Source: Acephala macrosclerotiorum (taxonomy: Eukaryota; Ascomycota; Leotiomycetes; Helotiales; Mollisiaceae). Taken from it: a stretch of 64,000 nt of DNA. The notes below the pieces were generated by a model, which saw only the letters and a list, made by a program, of their open reading frames with translations, made no database searches and had not been told where the DNA came from. The stretch's first letter is position 1; every line of letters begins with the position of its first letter. The DNA lies in NCBI GenBank assembly GCA_014904845.1, contig MU119325.1:95143-159142 (forward strand), in the 5' to 3' direction. Shown here in pieces: positions 1-10,987 of this stretch. The position numbers and the translations under genes are program-made.

Positions 1-951
1 GCGGATTGCTTGCTGGGCATCCGCGGCAGACTCGTAGGTAACGTATGCAACGCCTTCAGAGCGGCCAGCTCGGTCGTAGGTTAGGGAAAGCTTGAGGACG
101 GGACCGATACGGGTGAAGAGGTCCTAATTGATGTCAGATTTTGCTGGCAGATCCAGATCTTGGTTGGGCTTACTTCCAAATCATCCTGGTTCAAATCGTA
201 GTGTAGGTTCTCAACACGGAGTTTTGCGCTGGTGGGTTCACTGCTAAACAGTCAGCACGGTATTGTAGCCGCAGACAGCTTCTAACTGACTATATCTCGG
301 GAGAATAACGTCTGTCATTACGGGCAGGTCGTCGTCCAGCTGAAGTATTCGTGAGCGAAGTGTTGCCAGTTGTATGATCAGAGACTCGTACTATTATCGT
401 CGAACTTATCGTGAACCCATTCTCTGCTTCCCATTAGCGTTCCGCCCTTCTCTTCGTCTGCAAAAGAGGTACCCACGAGTCTATGTTTCTACTATCTTCT
501 CGAATCGACTGTACGAAAGGAGGAGAGGCCTGGGTTAGCGATATTTTCAATCAAGCTTTACGTTGCTCTGCACCGCCTCGAGAAGATCATCAAGCGCGGT
601 ATGTTTCGACTAGCTAGCATAGCAGCAGAGGAGAGTCTGAGGAGGTGTCGAAAAGCATTATATGTGTGAGGATGAGGATTGAGGAGGAGGTGTATGCACC
701 TGTCACAAAACATGTTAGCCCAATTCTCCCTCCAGCATGATCGCAGGACGGTTTGGAAATAATTACCTTTCTTACGCCGTCACGAGGATACTCGGTCCGC
801 TCATTTCTGCGACCACCGCGACGGCCAGGGCCTCGAGGACCTCGTCCACCACCTCGCTATTGAAGCGCGTTAGCTATGTGTTCGCAAGGCTTGCGACCAG
901 CCGGAGACGTACGTGTCGTTCGGCAACGATCTCATCGAGTGCGCGATCCAT
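1..951 (-). CDS. yra1: Yra1/Aly-type mRNA export adaptor (partial, 3' end outside window)
   Basis: RNA-binding adaptor that hands mRNA to the export receptor in the nucleus (family knowledge). Seven exons can be joined on the minus strand: 913-951, 767-856, 477-508, 392-423, 291-339, 174-240 and 1-123, all with GT-AG introns and continuous frame. The N-terminus MDRALDEIVAERH is the short conserved motif that binds the UAP56/Sub2 helicase in this family. An RGG/proline-rich stretch (RGGGRGPRGPGRRGGRR) and the motif NIDSEWVHDKFDD follow. The RRM then begins with KLRVENLHYDL and continues through YDRAGRSEGVAYVTYE. The ATG at 951 is the only start that gives this N-terminus. Introns 1 and 3-6 are 50-56 nt, but intron 2 (509-766) is 258 nt. 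The C-terminus lies beyond position 1. Confident family call. Confidence 0.9.
509..766 (-). other. Unusually long second intron of the Yra1/Aly gene
   Basis: The intron runs from a GTAATT donor (761-766) to a TACAG acceptor (ends at 509). At 258 nt it is about five times longer than the other introns of the same gene. Budding yeast YRA1 has an oversized intron used for autoregulation through inefficient splicing. A similar role here is inference only. Confidence 0.75.
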
Positions 952-1345
952 TGTGTATTAATCAATGGTTTAGAGGATAATACGAGAAGCGTATTTTTGG
1001 TGGCGTATTGGAGGAGATGTGGTTTGGAGTTGAGGCTCGTATTTGCCTGATGGGATTCTGACTATCGGGCAGGGATTGCCGAGGACCATCACGTGAAATC
1101 TCGATGTTGGTCTTCAATTTGACCTTTACATTCTAGGACGCCTGAGGGTGTCTTTGAAAAAAGAATTTTTGACGTGGAATCATATGATTCCACTGCGCAA
1201 TAGACTGTACATTTCTTACAATACATTCATATACTGTAAAAAGGCAGCTTGTTCTGCTCTTCAAGTCCCTGCTTGATATCCACCCCAGGCTATCGCTCAG
1301 CTAATTTGGAGCATAGAAACCAGAGCATATCGAATGTTGAATAAC

Positions 1346-3222
1346 TCAAGCCAAAAAAGAAACCTTATTCCTTGGGTTCTCTTTTTTGTTTCGGAGATAC
1401 AATATTTTGGAATATATGTAGGCTCTCTTGGAGAATTTTCGCGAATTCCTTTCCTCCATCAGAACCCTCCTTACCCTCAAGGGTTCTTTTGCCGTAGCGT
1501 TTTGGGCCCGTCGTTGTGCGATACGACCATCTATGTAAACGTACGAATACGGGAGATCGATTTTGGAGTGTATCAAGGTAGAGTGTACCTCCTGGTTGGG
1601 ATCTGGTTCTTCTGGAGACTTGGATCCTGCATCAACTTTCGTATCTTCCTTAGGTTTGGGTCGATCGTGACGGTAAAAGATTCCTGATCCAGAAACACAT
1701 CCAAAATGGCCGACTCGGCTGGTGTATTTCGGTTTTTGCTCCTCACTGCTGACATTTGGAATTTCGTCGATGGTGCTTGGAATCGTACCAAACACGATAC
1801 TTTTTCGTTGGCTTATTGGCTGCACTTTTCGCCCAGGGATTGGCGGCGGTAGGTCCTTATCTACGGCCAAGAATTGAATAGAAGCACCTGGTTGTGCTAA
1901 ATTTCCCAAGGAAGTAACGTCTTGCTCTCCTGGTATTCCGCTCGAAACCTCTGTCGTATCGTACTTGGTCTGAGGATCAAGAGATAAAAGACCTTGCTTT
2001 GGTCCCCAACCTCCTCCTCCACTAACTGGATCTCGTCAGTAGATACTTGTATATGATGACTAGCTGATACATACCAACGCGGCACATCGTGGCCCCCTTG
2101 TTCAGCCAAAATCCAACATATTCCGGACCATGTTCTGGGACGTTCTCAGCGACGGCACTAACAACCTCATTTGGCACCAGCAGTGCCCATATATCCACCG
2201 CTGATCCCCCCAAGCTATTTGATATTTCAGACACAACTGTCTCCAACTCTCGAGAAGCCGGTCCAACATCATCCTCGCCAAAGCAAATTTCTCGGACGAT
2301 GTTCCCCATCCCGGATTCGATCGTTCGGAATGGCGTCACAGGACGCGCAGGTAGGAATGTGAGCAAAGGTCCATCGATGCCAGAGAACGCAAAGATCGAT
2401 GCAAAGTGTTTATCATCCCATTTCTGCCTTAAGATGAATTTTCCATCTTGAGCGTCCCATCTGGTATGTTGGAGAAAAGATGTCTTTCCGTTTTGGAAGA
2501 TGGTGTTTGCTAAAGGTACGGTGACACGATCTGGTCGGTTTTGGTTGTGGCTTTTACCGAACTCGATCGCTGCCGGAATGGTCGACGGTAGAGACTCCGC
2601 CCTGCTGTCCGTCTCCTTGGAAGGCTGCAAATCGGTGTGCCCAAAGGCCTTGTAGGATGGCAAATGAAGGAATGAGATTCCTTTGGTGGCCGGTTGCTCA
2701 TGAAAGGTTCCGTAGTGTTCCTCAGGAGCAATACCGTCGACACAAGCGCACATCACATCATACACGACTGGAGAACCATTCTCAAGCTTGGCTTTGGATG
2801 TGTGTGAGATCTTCTTCAAAATCTTGTGGATGAACATTTCGTCATTAAGCCATGGTAAAAGGTTGGGGGTGAAAAGAATCACTAGCCCTGGATGGTGTTT
2901 TGATTCCTTTCCTTTCCAATAAGTTTTCCATGTGTTCTTAGATGGCCTGAGTGCGATGAAGGGTATGCTTCGCCAAAACTCTGCGTCTGGCTTCATTCTT
3001 GTCAGTCGTACTGCAGAATTGGCGAAGAGCTGGACTCACGGTGTCTCGATTGCCAGTAATTTGGACTGAGAGCTGTTTGTAGCGAGAACCTGGTGGCGGT
3101 TTACTGATATGAACCGTTCTGCATATGGTCCTTGTGCCTCTTTTCACGTGATGGAATTCGTATCTCAAAAGTGTGCCCCGGAGATAGGCACCTCTCGAAG
3201 GGGGAAACCAGAACTTGAACAT
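1346..3222 (-). CDS. FIST-domain-like protein, probable mitochondrial presequence
   Basis: Three exons (3040-3222, 2075-2990, 1346-2025) join in frame to about 592 residues. The ATG at 3222 begins an N-terminus rich in arginine and hydroxylated residues with almost no acid, like a mitochondrial presequence. The middle carries features I associate with ascomycete proteins annotated as FIST: VTVPLANTIFQNGKTS, then a TP-x-R-x-I-x-SGMGNIVREI stretch, then GWGPKQGLLSLDP directly after intron 2. FIST domains are thought to bind small ligands in sensory proteins; the fungal members have no known function. The last ~100 residues are poorly conserved in appearance and the true stop could differ if there is another intron. 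The family call is from memory of motifs, not a search. Confidence 0.62.
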
Positions 3223-5666
3223 GATGTGGCGAAGGGATATCAGCCAGTGGCTCCTCTAATCTTCGTTGAGGCACGACATGTCTTACTGTTGGTAGTGGTC
3301 GAAACCCTTTCGCGACACAGAGTTGAAGATGAGGTTGCTATTCATTGAAATCAAGGGCAATGAAAACTCGCTCAGCTGATCAGCACGTGATGAACATCTA
3401 GAATGCCATGAAAGTTCCCCCTGACCGCTGCTCCATCTCGCTAAAGTCTAGAGTATAATTCATTACAAGCTGCATGTCATCGATACCTGAAAGTAGGCAC
3501 TTTAGATTACCTATCGATGAGTGGCAATCCTAAAAGGTTGTTTGCCCGCATGCAAGCACTTTGAAGCTGCATATCAAAGGAGTTATGCACAGGCTTATGC
3601 CGGAGCAATTTATACGCGAAATGAGACCCTGAAGAAATCTCCCAGCCTCACTCAATCAAGCATTCCCAAATTCTAAGAGACTTTCTTCGGCTCAAGGACA
3701 TTCCCTTCACCATGTTCATGGATCTCAAATTCTGAATGTTCTGATTGATTTTGCCATCAGAAGGGCTGTGGTTTGACTTGACGGGACGGGGAGTGCGGGT
3801 TCTGGCTTCATGTCTCTGTTCCCCTTCGAGGCTGACAGACTTTGGATCATCGCCAATGAGAGCGCTGTTCAAGACTGTTGGTGGCGCATCTCTAACCAGG
3901 CTTGCCGTTAGAGGTTAGCTTTCCTATGTGTGTTCCCGACCAACCTGCAGCTCCTGCGCCAAATCACCACTCCAGCTGCTGAAGTGTGGTGCTCCCGAAT
4001 CAGCATGCAGTGAGGCGCCAGAGATATTCTGGAACTTCATTTTGCAGCCACGACGGCGAACACATGTCAAGAACTCCAAGATCTTGTCCTTGGGACAATT
4101 GTTTTGTTTTTCGTTGTTGAAGTGCAGTTGAGGTTGAAGGACCGCGCGATGCACCACCCACTGCACTGAGCGGGTGGATTTGACTGAACTTGTCAGGGCT
4201 CGGCGGCTGAGACGATCACCGTATTCAGGGTCCTTGACTCGACTCGGGCAATCTTCAAGTGCCATACGAGATCGGATGTGAAGATCTATCCCCATTTCTT
4301 GCCCTGTTAACGAATAAAAGCCCTCGCAGATTCGTAATGAGCAGCCGTGGTTGTGTTCGGATTTCCTCTCGGATTTTCCAGAAAAAGAATGCCCTTCCAC
4401 CCAAGATGATTCCCTACAAAATTGGCAATAATCTCATCTCGTACTGTATCCATGACGAAGTTGATGACGGCGCCTTCTGTCTGATGTCTCATCCGGAGAC
4501 GAGATGAGCTTTGGGCGTCGGTTGCCCCGCAAAGAAATGGTCGGCCAGGGAATCGTGTATCAAATGATCAGACGGTGCCGAGTTAGCCATGTTTGCTTCT
4601 GGAAGATCTGGCACGAGGAGGGTGAGATTCATTATTGATCAGATGGTCCATGCAAACAAAAGGACACCGCTGCACTGGCGGTTGAAAAGCAACTTGGGCC
4701 GCAGATATCCAGGCCTCATGCCCATGGCACCTTTGATTAAATATGATTTTGTGAGATACGGCATGCAAGATTGAGTAGCGCGCTACTGTATCTCTTGGTG
4801 GCACGTGTAACCAGTGCGAGGCCCGCGATCTCTGAACATGTACCGACAGGTGAAAGTGTGCATGGAGTAGGGTGTGTTCCTGAATCGAGGCACAAGGGGG
4901 GTTTCTCCTGAATCCACCCCATGCGGCCAACATCAGCACGCTTGCGCCGCCGTTGCCTTCTGATAATTGTGTAGAAAACGCGAGAGACTCAGCCTTGAAA
5001 GAAATGAGGTAATGTTCAAATAACTATACAGTACCCACAAATCTAATCTTAGAAAAAATATCAGTGCTTCGTTTCTTTGTCTTGGAGATTTTGCTCCGTA
5101 GCTGCAAACAATCCGAAGTGGGTCATTCGTCAAGCCAACTCGAATTTGGTTAGCGAGCCCCGAACGCCACCAGGGCCAAACCACCAAGCAAGATTTACGG
5201 AGGCCCATCCCTCTTCCTCATCAACCCAAACAACAAACCACCTCGACACCCCAACGTCCTCACCACTTGGTCCGGAACAGTGCGTCTCTTACATTCTTTA
5301 GAGATTCTCTGGTACCTTGGACTGTCCGCTCCTTACAACCAAAACCCACACTCCTTTGTCCCCCCAAGAAAACGACCAACGTACAGCCAGGCTGCAAGCC
5401 TTCTGAGACATCTGTAGACTCTTTAGCAGGTACGTCAACCACCCCAACGCAAACACCATCGATGGCAGACTCTTCAGGTCGCACGGCATCCGAACGGCAG
5501 TACTAAAATTTTCTCGGGCTTAGGTTTCCCCTCGATCTTGCTTCTCGAAATCCCTATTCTCCGCGATCCGGCTTCCGCTTCAGTTGAACGAAAGAGATTG
5601 CGACAAACCTCGAGAACATTGTTTCAAACATACCAGAACATCCATAATTGTTTCGATCAAGTTTTC
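3223..5666. other. Gene-poor intergenic stretch
   Basis: About 2.4 kb between the FIST-like gene and the cell-wall-type gene. Open frames of 60-158 codons occur on both strands, but none shows a recognisable motif, domain or convincing splice pattern. The last ~500 bases are rich in C and T tracts, like a fungal promoter and leader. Confidence 0.5.
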
Positions 5667-5681
5667 ATGACCTCGAATTGA
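5667..5681 (+). promoter_or_regulatory. Short upstream ORF (4 codons) before the 885-residue gene
   Basis: ATG-ACC-TCG-AAT-TGA lies 37 nt ahead of the main ATG at 5719. If it is within the mRNA leader it could lower translation of the main frame. Leader extent is not known. Confidence 0.4.
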
Positions 5682-5718
5682 GTTGGATTTTCTGGATCAG
5701 GCCGCGCGCGGTCGCAAC

Positions 5719-8376
5719 ATGGCTGCTGTCTCGACCTCGCCGAAGATGTCGTTCAACAACGAGGTGGATCTTCGCTCGACTACAGTCACAATCTCACCTC
5801 AACTATCTCCCCGATTGAACAGCCCGGGCCCTCTCCCATTGCCAGACTTTCAGTTCCCAGCCAGAAGCCCCATGTCTTCCTCCGCTCCATCATCCTTCTC
5901 CCGAGCTACCAGTCGTGGCAGACCTGTCTCCGCCGTGGAAATCGGTCGATCAACTGAAGTCGAGGCCTTACCAGCGTTCAAGTTCGGTTCCCAAGGCCCA
6001 TCTTCCCCCCGGACCATACCACCAAGACCGAGTTCAATGCACCAGCGAAATGTGTCGGAGTTCATTGGAGGTGACGGCAAGACTGGAAATGGAGAAATCT
6101 TATCAACAAGCCCCACAAAGAGTGAGAGTGCGTTGCCATTGCCACAAGCCGCTCTAGGACCACCAGCAGGACGTCGAGGGCACGCGCATAGACGATCGGC
6201 CGCCATATCGGTGTCAGATTTGAGCATGATTCTGAAGCCAGCTGCTGGAGCCACAAGAGGTAGCAGTGCTCCCAATTCTCCTTCCGGAAATGCGGGATAT
6301 CAAAACTCACCTTTCCCCGCTTCTCTCGATTCGGCTGTTCAATCCGCAGGTGTAGATGCCGGTTCTATTGCTAATGTAGAACCGAGCAAAGCCCCAAGGA
6401 ATACTAGGGTCGGCTTCTCAGATGATGTGGAATTCATTCCTCGCCCTCTATCAATGGTTTCCAGCGACTCTTCTTCCACGGTTCGACCTGGCCATTCGGT
6501 TTCGAACTCGATGTCTTCGATCATGTCCGGTGCCGCATCCTCCCCGCCAGCCAAGGAAAAGCGAGGCTTCCCTCCCAGCCAAAGAATCAGCGATACCCGT
6601 CCCCGAACAGCTGACCCTACCTTGATCCTTGATGCGAAGGCCACAGAACCGTTCCCAAGACGACGAAGCTCTCTGCCGTTACTTTCCGATGTCGCTGCCG
6701 CTACTACAGCTGCTCCTCCAACACCTAGATCTACAAAGAGATGGTCTTTCTTTGGTCATGACACTACCTCTGGCGAGTCATCTCCTACTAAATCCAGGCC
6801 GACTAGTTCGTCGTCTTCTGCAAAGGAGTCGAAGAAGGCAGAAACAGCTCCCTCGTCGCCAGAAATCACTCAAGACGTCCGTTTCCCAACCATCGAGCCG
6901 ACGATTTCGAGACGATCTTCAATGTCAAGCAGGAAAACCGGCAAGAAGCAAAAGAGAGTCAAGTCATGGGCTGGCTCAATTCTATCCCGCAAGTCACGGC
7001 AGCGCAAGCAAAAGCTCTCTCGACGTTCTCCCACCCCACCCCACAGATACACCTCACCCATGAACGACACTCCAGCGTTCGAGTTCAACCAGCTCGATGA
7101 GACAAGACCGACAAAGCCCGAACTTCAAACCGACTTCACGCACTGGAAGCCCCGAAAGGTTGCTGCTCAAGAAGAATCGATGAGCCCAATTATTGACCTT
7201 GATGCCGCTTTGGGACCATTCAACACACCATCGAGCTTTGGAGACGATTGGGATAGTTCACAGAAGGGGGCTAGGAGAAAGAAAGCAATGCATAGTGCTG
7301 CAGGTCTGGGTGGCTTTAGTGGACCAGGAATGCACTACCATCGACGTGCGGAGAGTGCTCCCGAGTTCGAGAATCCTCGCTTCGGACTTCATCGTCTAGG
7401 TAGCAGCTCGACGATGGGCATGGAGGACGTTTTTGAGGAAGACGAAGAAGATGAGTGGGAGGACGCCAAAGCTTCGGATAAGGAACCTAGTATCAGGACT
7501 GGTGAGATCGAGGATGAGGACGAGACAGGTCTGGGCATTGGCATCAAGGTGGTCGACTCGGAGGGCATGGAATCCGACAAATCGATTGATTTTGAAGGAC
7601 AGCACAGCATCAAGCATAAGTGTTCTAGTCTGAGTGAAGGCAACAGCCGACATATGGACTCAACCAAGTCTCTCCACTCGACGACGTCCCTAGTTGATGA
7701 GCCAATCGAAGAAGAGGCAGGTAGCCCGGTTGAGATTCTGGACGACTCCATCCCTCCTAGACCCGACTCGAGAGCACAATCCTCGGACTCAACAGCTACT
7801 CCACCTTTCCGAGCCAATGCCGCAAAAGGCCTGGCCCCTGTTGAGATCCAGCCCTTCACCTTGCAACCACCATTCCCGACTCCTGGCAGCCCTCGATCCA
7901 TCCCTTCGTCTTTCCCATCTCCACGATCACCTTTCTCATACGATGCACAGCGGATCTCTACCGCTCCATCGTCTATCACTGATGAGAATGCCTTCCAGTC
8001 TCTCCTCTTGGGTGAGCCAGGTCCAGAAGTTAGAATGTCAGTCGACGACGTTCCATCTTTGACCAGCAGCAACTCCACGATGACTAGGGAGAGTGGCCAT
8101 CCTGGATTTGGCAATCCTCAGTTCCGTGAGGGTGCTCAATTTCGAGATGGCCAACGATCTGCGTCCCTTTCCTCCGCGGCCGTTACTCGTAAGCGGTCTA
8201 GCATGGCTAGTCTTTCGCGCCTCATCAGTAGTTCTCACGGTGAGCGAAGCAAGCTTTCAATCGAAAATCGAGCTCCGACCCCAGAAGGCGATCGAAAGGA
8301 AAAGGTCAGCAAAGGAAAGCGCATCAGTCGCATGATGCAATTCTGGAAGCCGAAGAAAGAGGAATCCTCTTCGTGA
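5719..8376 (+). CDS. Cell wall proline-rich-type protein (large, disordered)
   Basis: Single open frame of 885 residues from the ATG at 5719; the frame is open slightly upstream but only through a TTG. The protein is mostly low-complexity serine, proline and arginine, with many SP/TP and RRSS-type phospho-sites. Ordered-looking islands include KRWSFFGHD, KSWAGSILSRKSRQRKQ, a block running from AFEFNQLDETRPTKPELQ to TDFTHWKPRK, and an acidic run VFEEDEEDEWEDA. The C-terminus is basic (KGKRISRMMQFWKPKKEE). This layout matches a conserved family often annotated in Aspergillus and relatives as cell wall proline rich protein, although there is no signal peptide or membrane segment, so an intracellular role is more likely. 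Function unknown. Confidence 0.75.
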   Translation: MAAVSTSPKMSFNNEVDLRSTTVTISPQLSPRLNSPGPLPLPDFQFPARSPMSSSAPSSFSRATSRGRPVSAVEIGRSTEVEALPAFKFGSQGPSSPRTIPPRPSSMHQRNVSEFIGGDGKTGNGEILSTSPTKSESALPLPQAALGPPAGRRGHAHRRSAAISVSDLSMILKPAAGATRGSSAPNSPSGNAGYQNSPFPASLDSAVQSAGVDAGSIANVEPSKAPRNTRVGFSDDVEFIPRPLSMVSSDSSSTVRPGHSVSNSMSSIMSGAASSPPAKEKRGFPPSQRISDTRPRTADPTLILDAKATEPFPRRRSSLPLLSDVAAATTAAPPTPRSTKRWSFFGHDTTSGESSPTKSRPTSSSSSAKESKKAETAPSSPEITQDVRFPTIEPTISRRSSMSSRKTGKKQKRVKSWAGSILSRKSRQRKQKLSRRSPTPPHRYTSPMNDTPAFEFNQLDETRPTKPELQTDFTHWKPRKVAAQEESMSPIIDLDAALGPFNTPSSFGDDWDSSQKGARRKKAMHSAAGLGGFSGPGMHYHRRAESAPEFENPRFGLHRLGSSSTMGMEDVFEEDEEDEWEDAKASDKEPSIRTGEIEDEDETGLGIGIKVVDSEGMESDKSIDFEGQHSIKHKCSSLSEGNSRHMDSTKSLHSTTSLVDEPIEEEAGSPVEILDDSIPPRPDSRAQSSDSTATPPFRANAAKGLAPVEIQPFTLQPPFPTPGSPRSIPSSFPSPRSPFSYDAQRISTAPSSITDENAFQSLLLGEPGPEVRMSVDDVPSLTSSNSTMTRESGHPGFGNPQFREGAQFRDGQRSASLSSAAVTRKRSSMASLSRLISSSHGERSKLSIENRAPTPEGDRKEKVSKGKRISRMMQFWKPKKEESSS

Positions 8377-8820
8377 TCTACAACTTGTCATTGAGCATTG
8401 TACCCACACCTCACCTCTCTCCACTCTCGACACACCTCACAACTCTTGCTCCCGCCCTCGATATCGAACAACATCATAACGATGTTCAATATCATGTTGA
8501 TGTATGGATGATGAACAAACGGATTTCAATGTGTATATTTGCTTTTCTCGGAACCCTTGATATTTCAATTCGGCATCCGATTTTCTTAGCTGTCTACTGC
8601 TGCTGTTGCATTGAGCGGATCTCTCTAGCATTGGCATTGGCATTTGACAACTTGGCGATGATGCGTTTCTCGAGCTTAAGCATTCGAATCGGTTCCTGCT
8701 TGGTTTTGCACACACTACACAACCTACAAATTTGGAAAGACGGTTGCTCCTGCTTCTAGATTGCATCTGGCGGATCACAATACCGACGTAATGGTATTTT
8801 GCGAACTTTTAATGAATAGT

Positions 8821-8840
8821 ATGGATGGATGGATGGATGG
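8821..8840. repeat. (ATGG)5 microsatellite
   Basis: Five perfect ATGG copies, then GAAGATAG. Simple tandem repeat. Confidence 0.95.
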
Positions 8841-9633
8841 GAAGATAGATCAAGATGAACATCAGCGGCTGCATTTGTGCTTGCGGTTTCTTGCCTCGAT
8901 GGCTGGCATATTTGTCCTGATCCTAGATCACGACTTGAGGGAAGCAAGGGCAAATCTTCATTTCATATCGGAAATCTGACCTGAACTGCATGGGCATGGA
9001 TGACGATGAAAGATGATTGATAGGGAAGGGGGCATGTATCTGACCATGCTTGGTGTCTTTCCCGTCCTGATACAATTGATCGGGATGGAGTTTGGGCGCT
9101 GAATGATGGAGGATGTATACTGAAGCTGATTACACTGAGACGCTCGCACGACATCTGTGCTGATGCGAATATAATGAATATTACATACAACAACATGACC
9201 CTCCCTCGTGAGTGACTTGTGTTCGCAGTGCTTGCAATTGTTCGAAGTCGGAAAGGTGGCGAGTGCCTCTTTGTTGCGTGAGCATAGCACTAGTACTTTT
9301 AGTAGTTAGGAATAGGTCTCTTATCTACGACCATTGTGCCAAAGACACCCGAGACTCTTAGTACCAACTTTCTTCTAGCCATATTATCCGTTCACCAGAA
9401 CCATACCAATCACAACAATTATAGTCGTGAGTTGTACTAGGTATCACGGAGACTCCTTTTACTATATTGTCCCTCCTTTACAAAATACAAATTCTGACTA
9501 AAAACAATTTCACGAGTTTCCCAGCTATATTCCTTGTGAAGTTTCAAGTGCCTTGGGACTCTAGATGAAAGTACCTTTTGCTGCTATCAACTTTCCCTCG
9601 CTGTCAACTATCCCCATTCATCCCTGCATCTTC

Positions 9634-9663
9634 GCCCTTGCCCTTGCCCTTACCCTTGCCCTC
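9634..9663. repeat. CCCTTG hexamer minisatellite
   Basis: About five imperfect copies of a CCCTTG/CCCTTA unit in a C/T-rich tract. It makes a false Leu-Ala repeat in the overlapping open frame. Confidence 0.8.
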
Positions 9664-10987
9664 GGTCCTCCAGTCCCCTCTATTCTACTTATCCATATCC
9701 CTCACCCATATATCCAAACCACTATACCCATAATCATATCCTCCTACAATACAGCACAGTACGGTAAGTCATCCATTTACTGCCCTTGACTTGTGGATGA
9801 GAATCTCAGTCACAAGTTGTAAATTTATAAGAGACGGGCGGGGCAGAATCAAGCAGGGCGACTATAAGAAACTTGAGGATGAGAGTAGTGAATCACGGAT
9901 AAGTTTGCTATGATTTATATGATTTTGTGAACTGAGCCACTGGGATGTTTTTGTGCTTTGGCACAAAGGTGAATGAGTGGATTTTGCTTGAAGTTTGTAT
10001 GCATGAAGCCATGGATCAGTGCATAGGAGTTAAACCGTGGATGAAAGTCCATTCTATCAAAGAAATAATTAAAGGAGGTAGGAACTGGTATTCACTAGAT
10101 AATACACATGAGTCAATCATGCGAAATTCTATTAGCGGGGCGGCGCGGGGTGGGATTCCGCGGGTATATAAACTTCTCCTCGACCTTTGAGGAGTAGCAC
10201 CAAGAAGTCCGTCTCCGTCAAGAAGCCCATTGTAGGAGGGAATGGTACTTGTTGTTTGTGGTTGTGGCGGGCTTCGGGGGTTTGTTGTGTTCGGGAGGGA
10301 CGTTGGACTTGAGGATGTTGATTTTGAAATGAGGATGGGCTGGGTCTTGAGCTTGGGTATTGGGGGGTCAACTTTGCTTCTGTCGCCAAGAAGGTTGACT
10401 GCTGTCATGAAGACCGACTGTTGTTAAGTATTACAGCGAATATTCTCGTCCGTTCCGTGCCAAGGAGACCGTAGTCTTTGAGTTTGAGCTACCCTTTAGT
10501 GTTAGTCTCGTGTTCAAACGCTCGTCAAATCCCGAACATTTGGAATTGCTCTGATGATCGAGGTAGATTTACATGAGAGGTTGGGGCGACCCGCTATTAC
10601 GAAGTCCGAGTTTCCTCCTTGGCAGTCCAAACTTAGAATGCTCGTATTAAAACAAGAAGGAAAGACGTTCATATGACACTAATTCCTTACTAGCCCTGCT
10701 GGAGAATATGAAGGGCATAATTTGGGGATTGGAAGGTGAAAATAATGCATAGTTGATATCAAATGATATCCTAAATTATTCTATCTCTTTTCTGTACCCA
10801 GCTCAGCATCTCAAAGTCTATCTAAATTCCAATCCAAGTAAAAATATTATACCCAATCCCATCAAATCCCATCAAGCCATTACTTTCTCCCATTGTCTAT
10901 TACTATTTCCTCTCATCCACCATCCTCTCCTGCTCCTCCTCCCCATCTCCTTCATCTCAGCAAGAAATCCAATTCCCACACCAATTC

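Larger units (their letters stand above)
8377..10987. other. Intergenic stretch with simple repeats
   Basis: About 2.6 kb without a supportable gene. It holds a 3' flank with many C/T tracts, an (ATGG)n microsatellite, a CCCTTG minisatellite and an AT-rich tract near 10,740-10,880. A minus-strand open frame at 10,016-10,408 (130 codons) and an overlapping one at 10,132-10,389 are proline-rich, lack recognisable motifs and cannot be supported. Confidence 0.5.

Noticed and set aside
3924..4400. 158-codon minus-strand open frame
   Set aside because: No motif, no signal peptide, composition like random sequence; overlapping frames on the other strand are just as long.
7389..8114. 241-codon minus-strand open frame
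   Set aside because: Shadow of the Ser-rich frame of the 885-residue gene.
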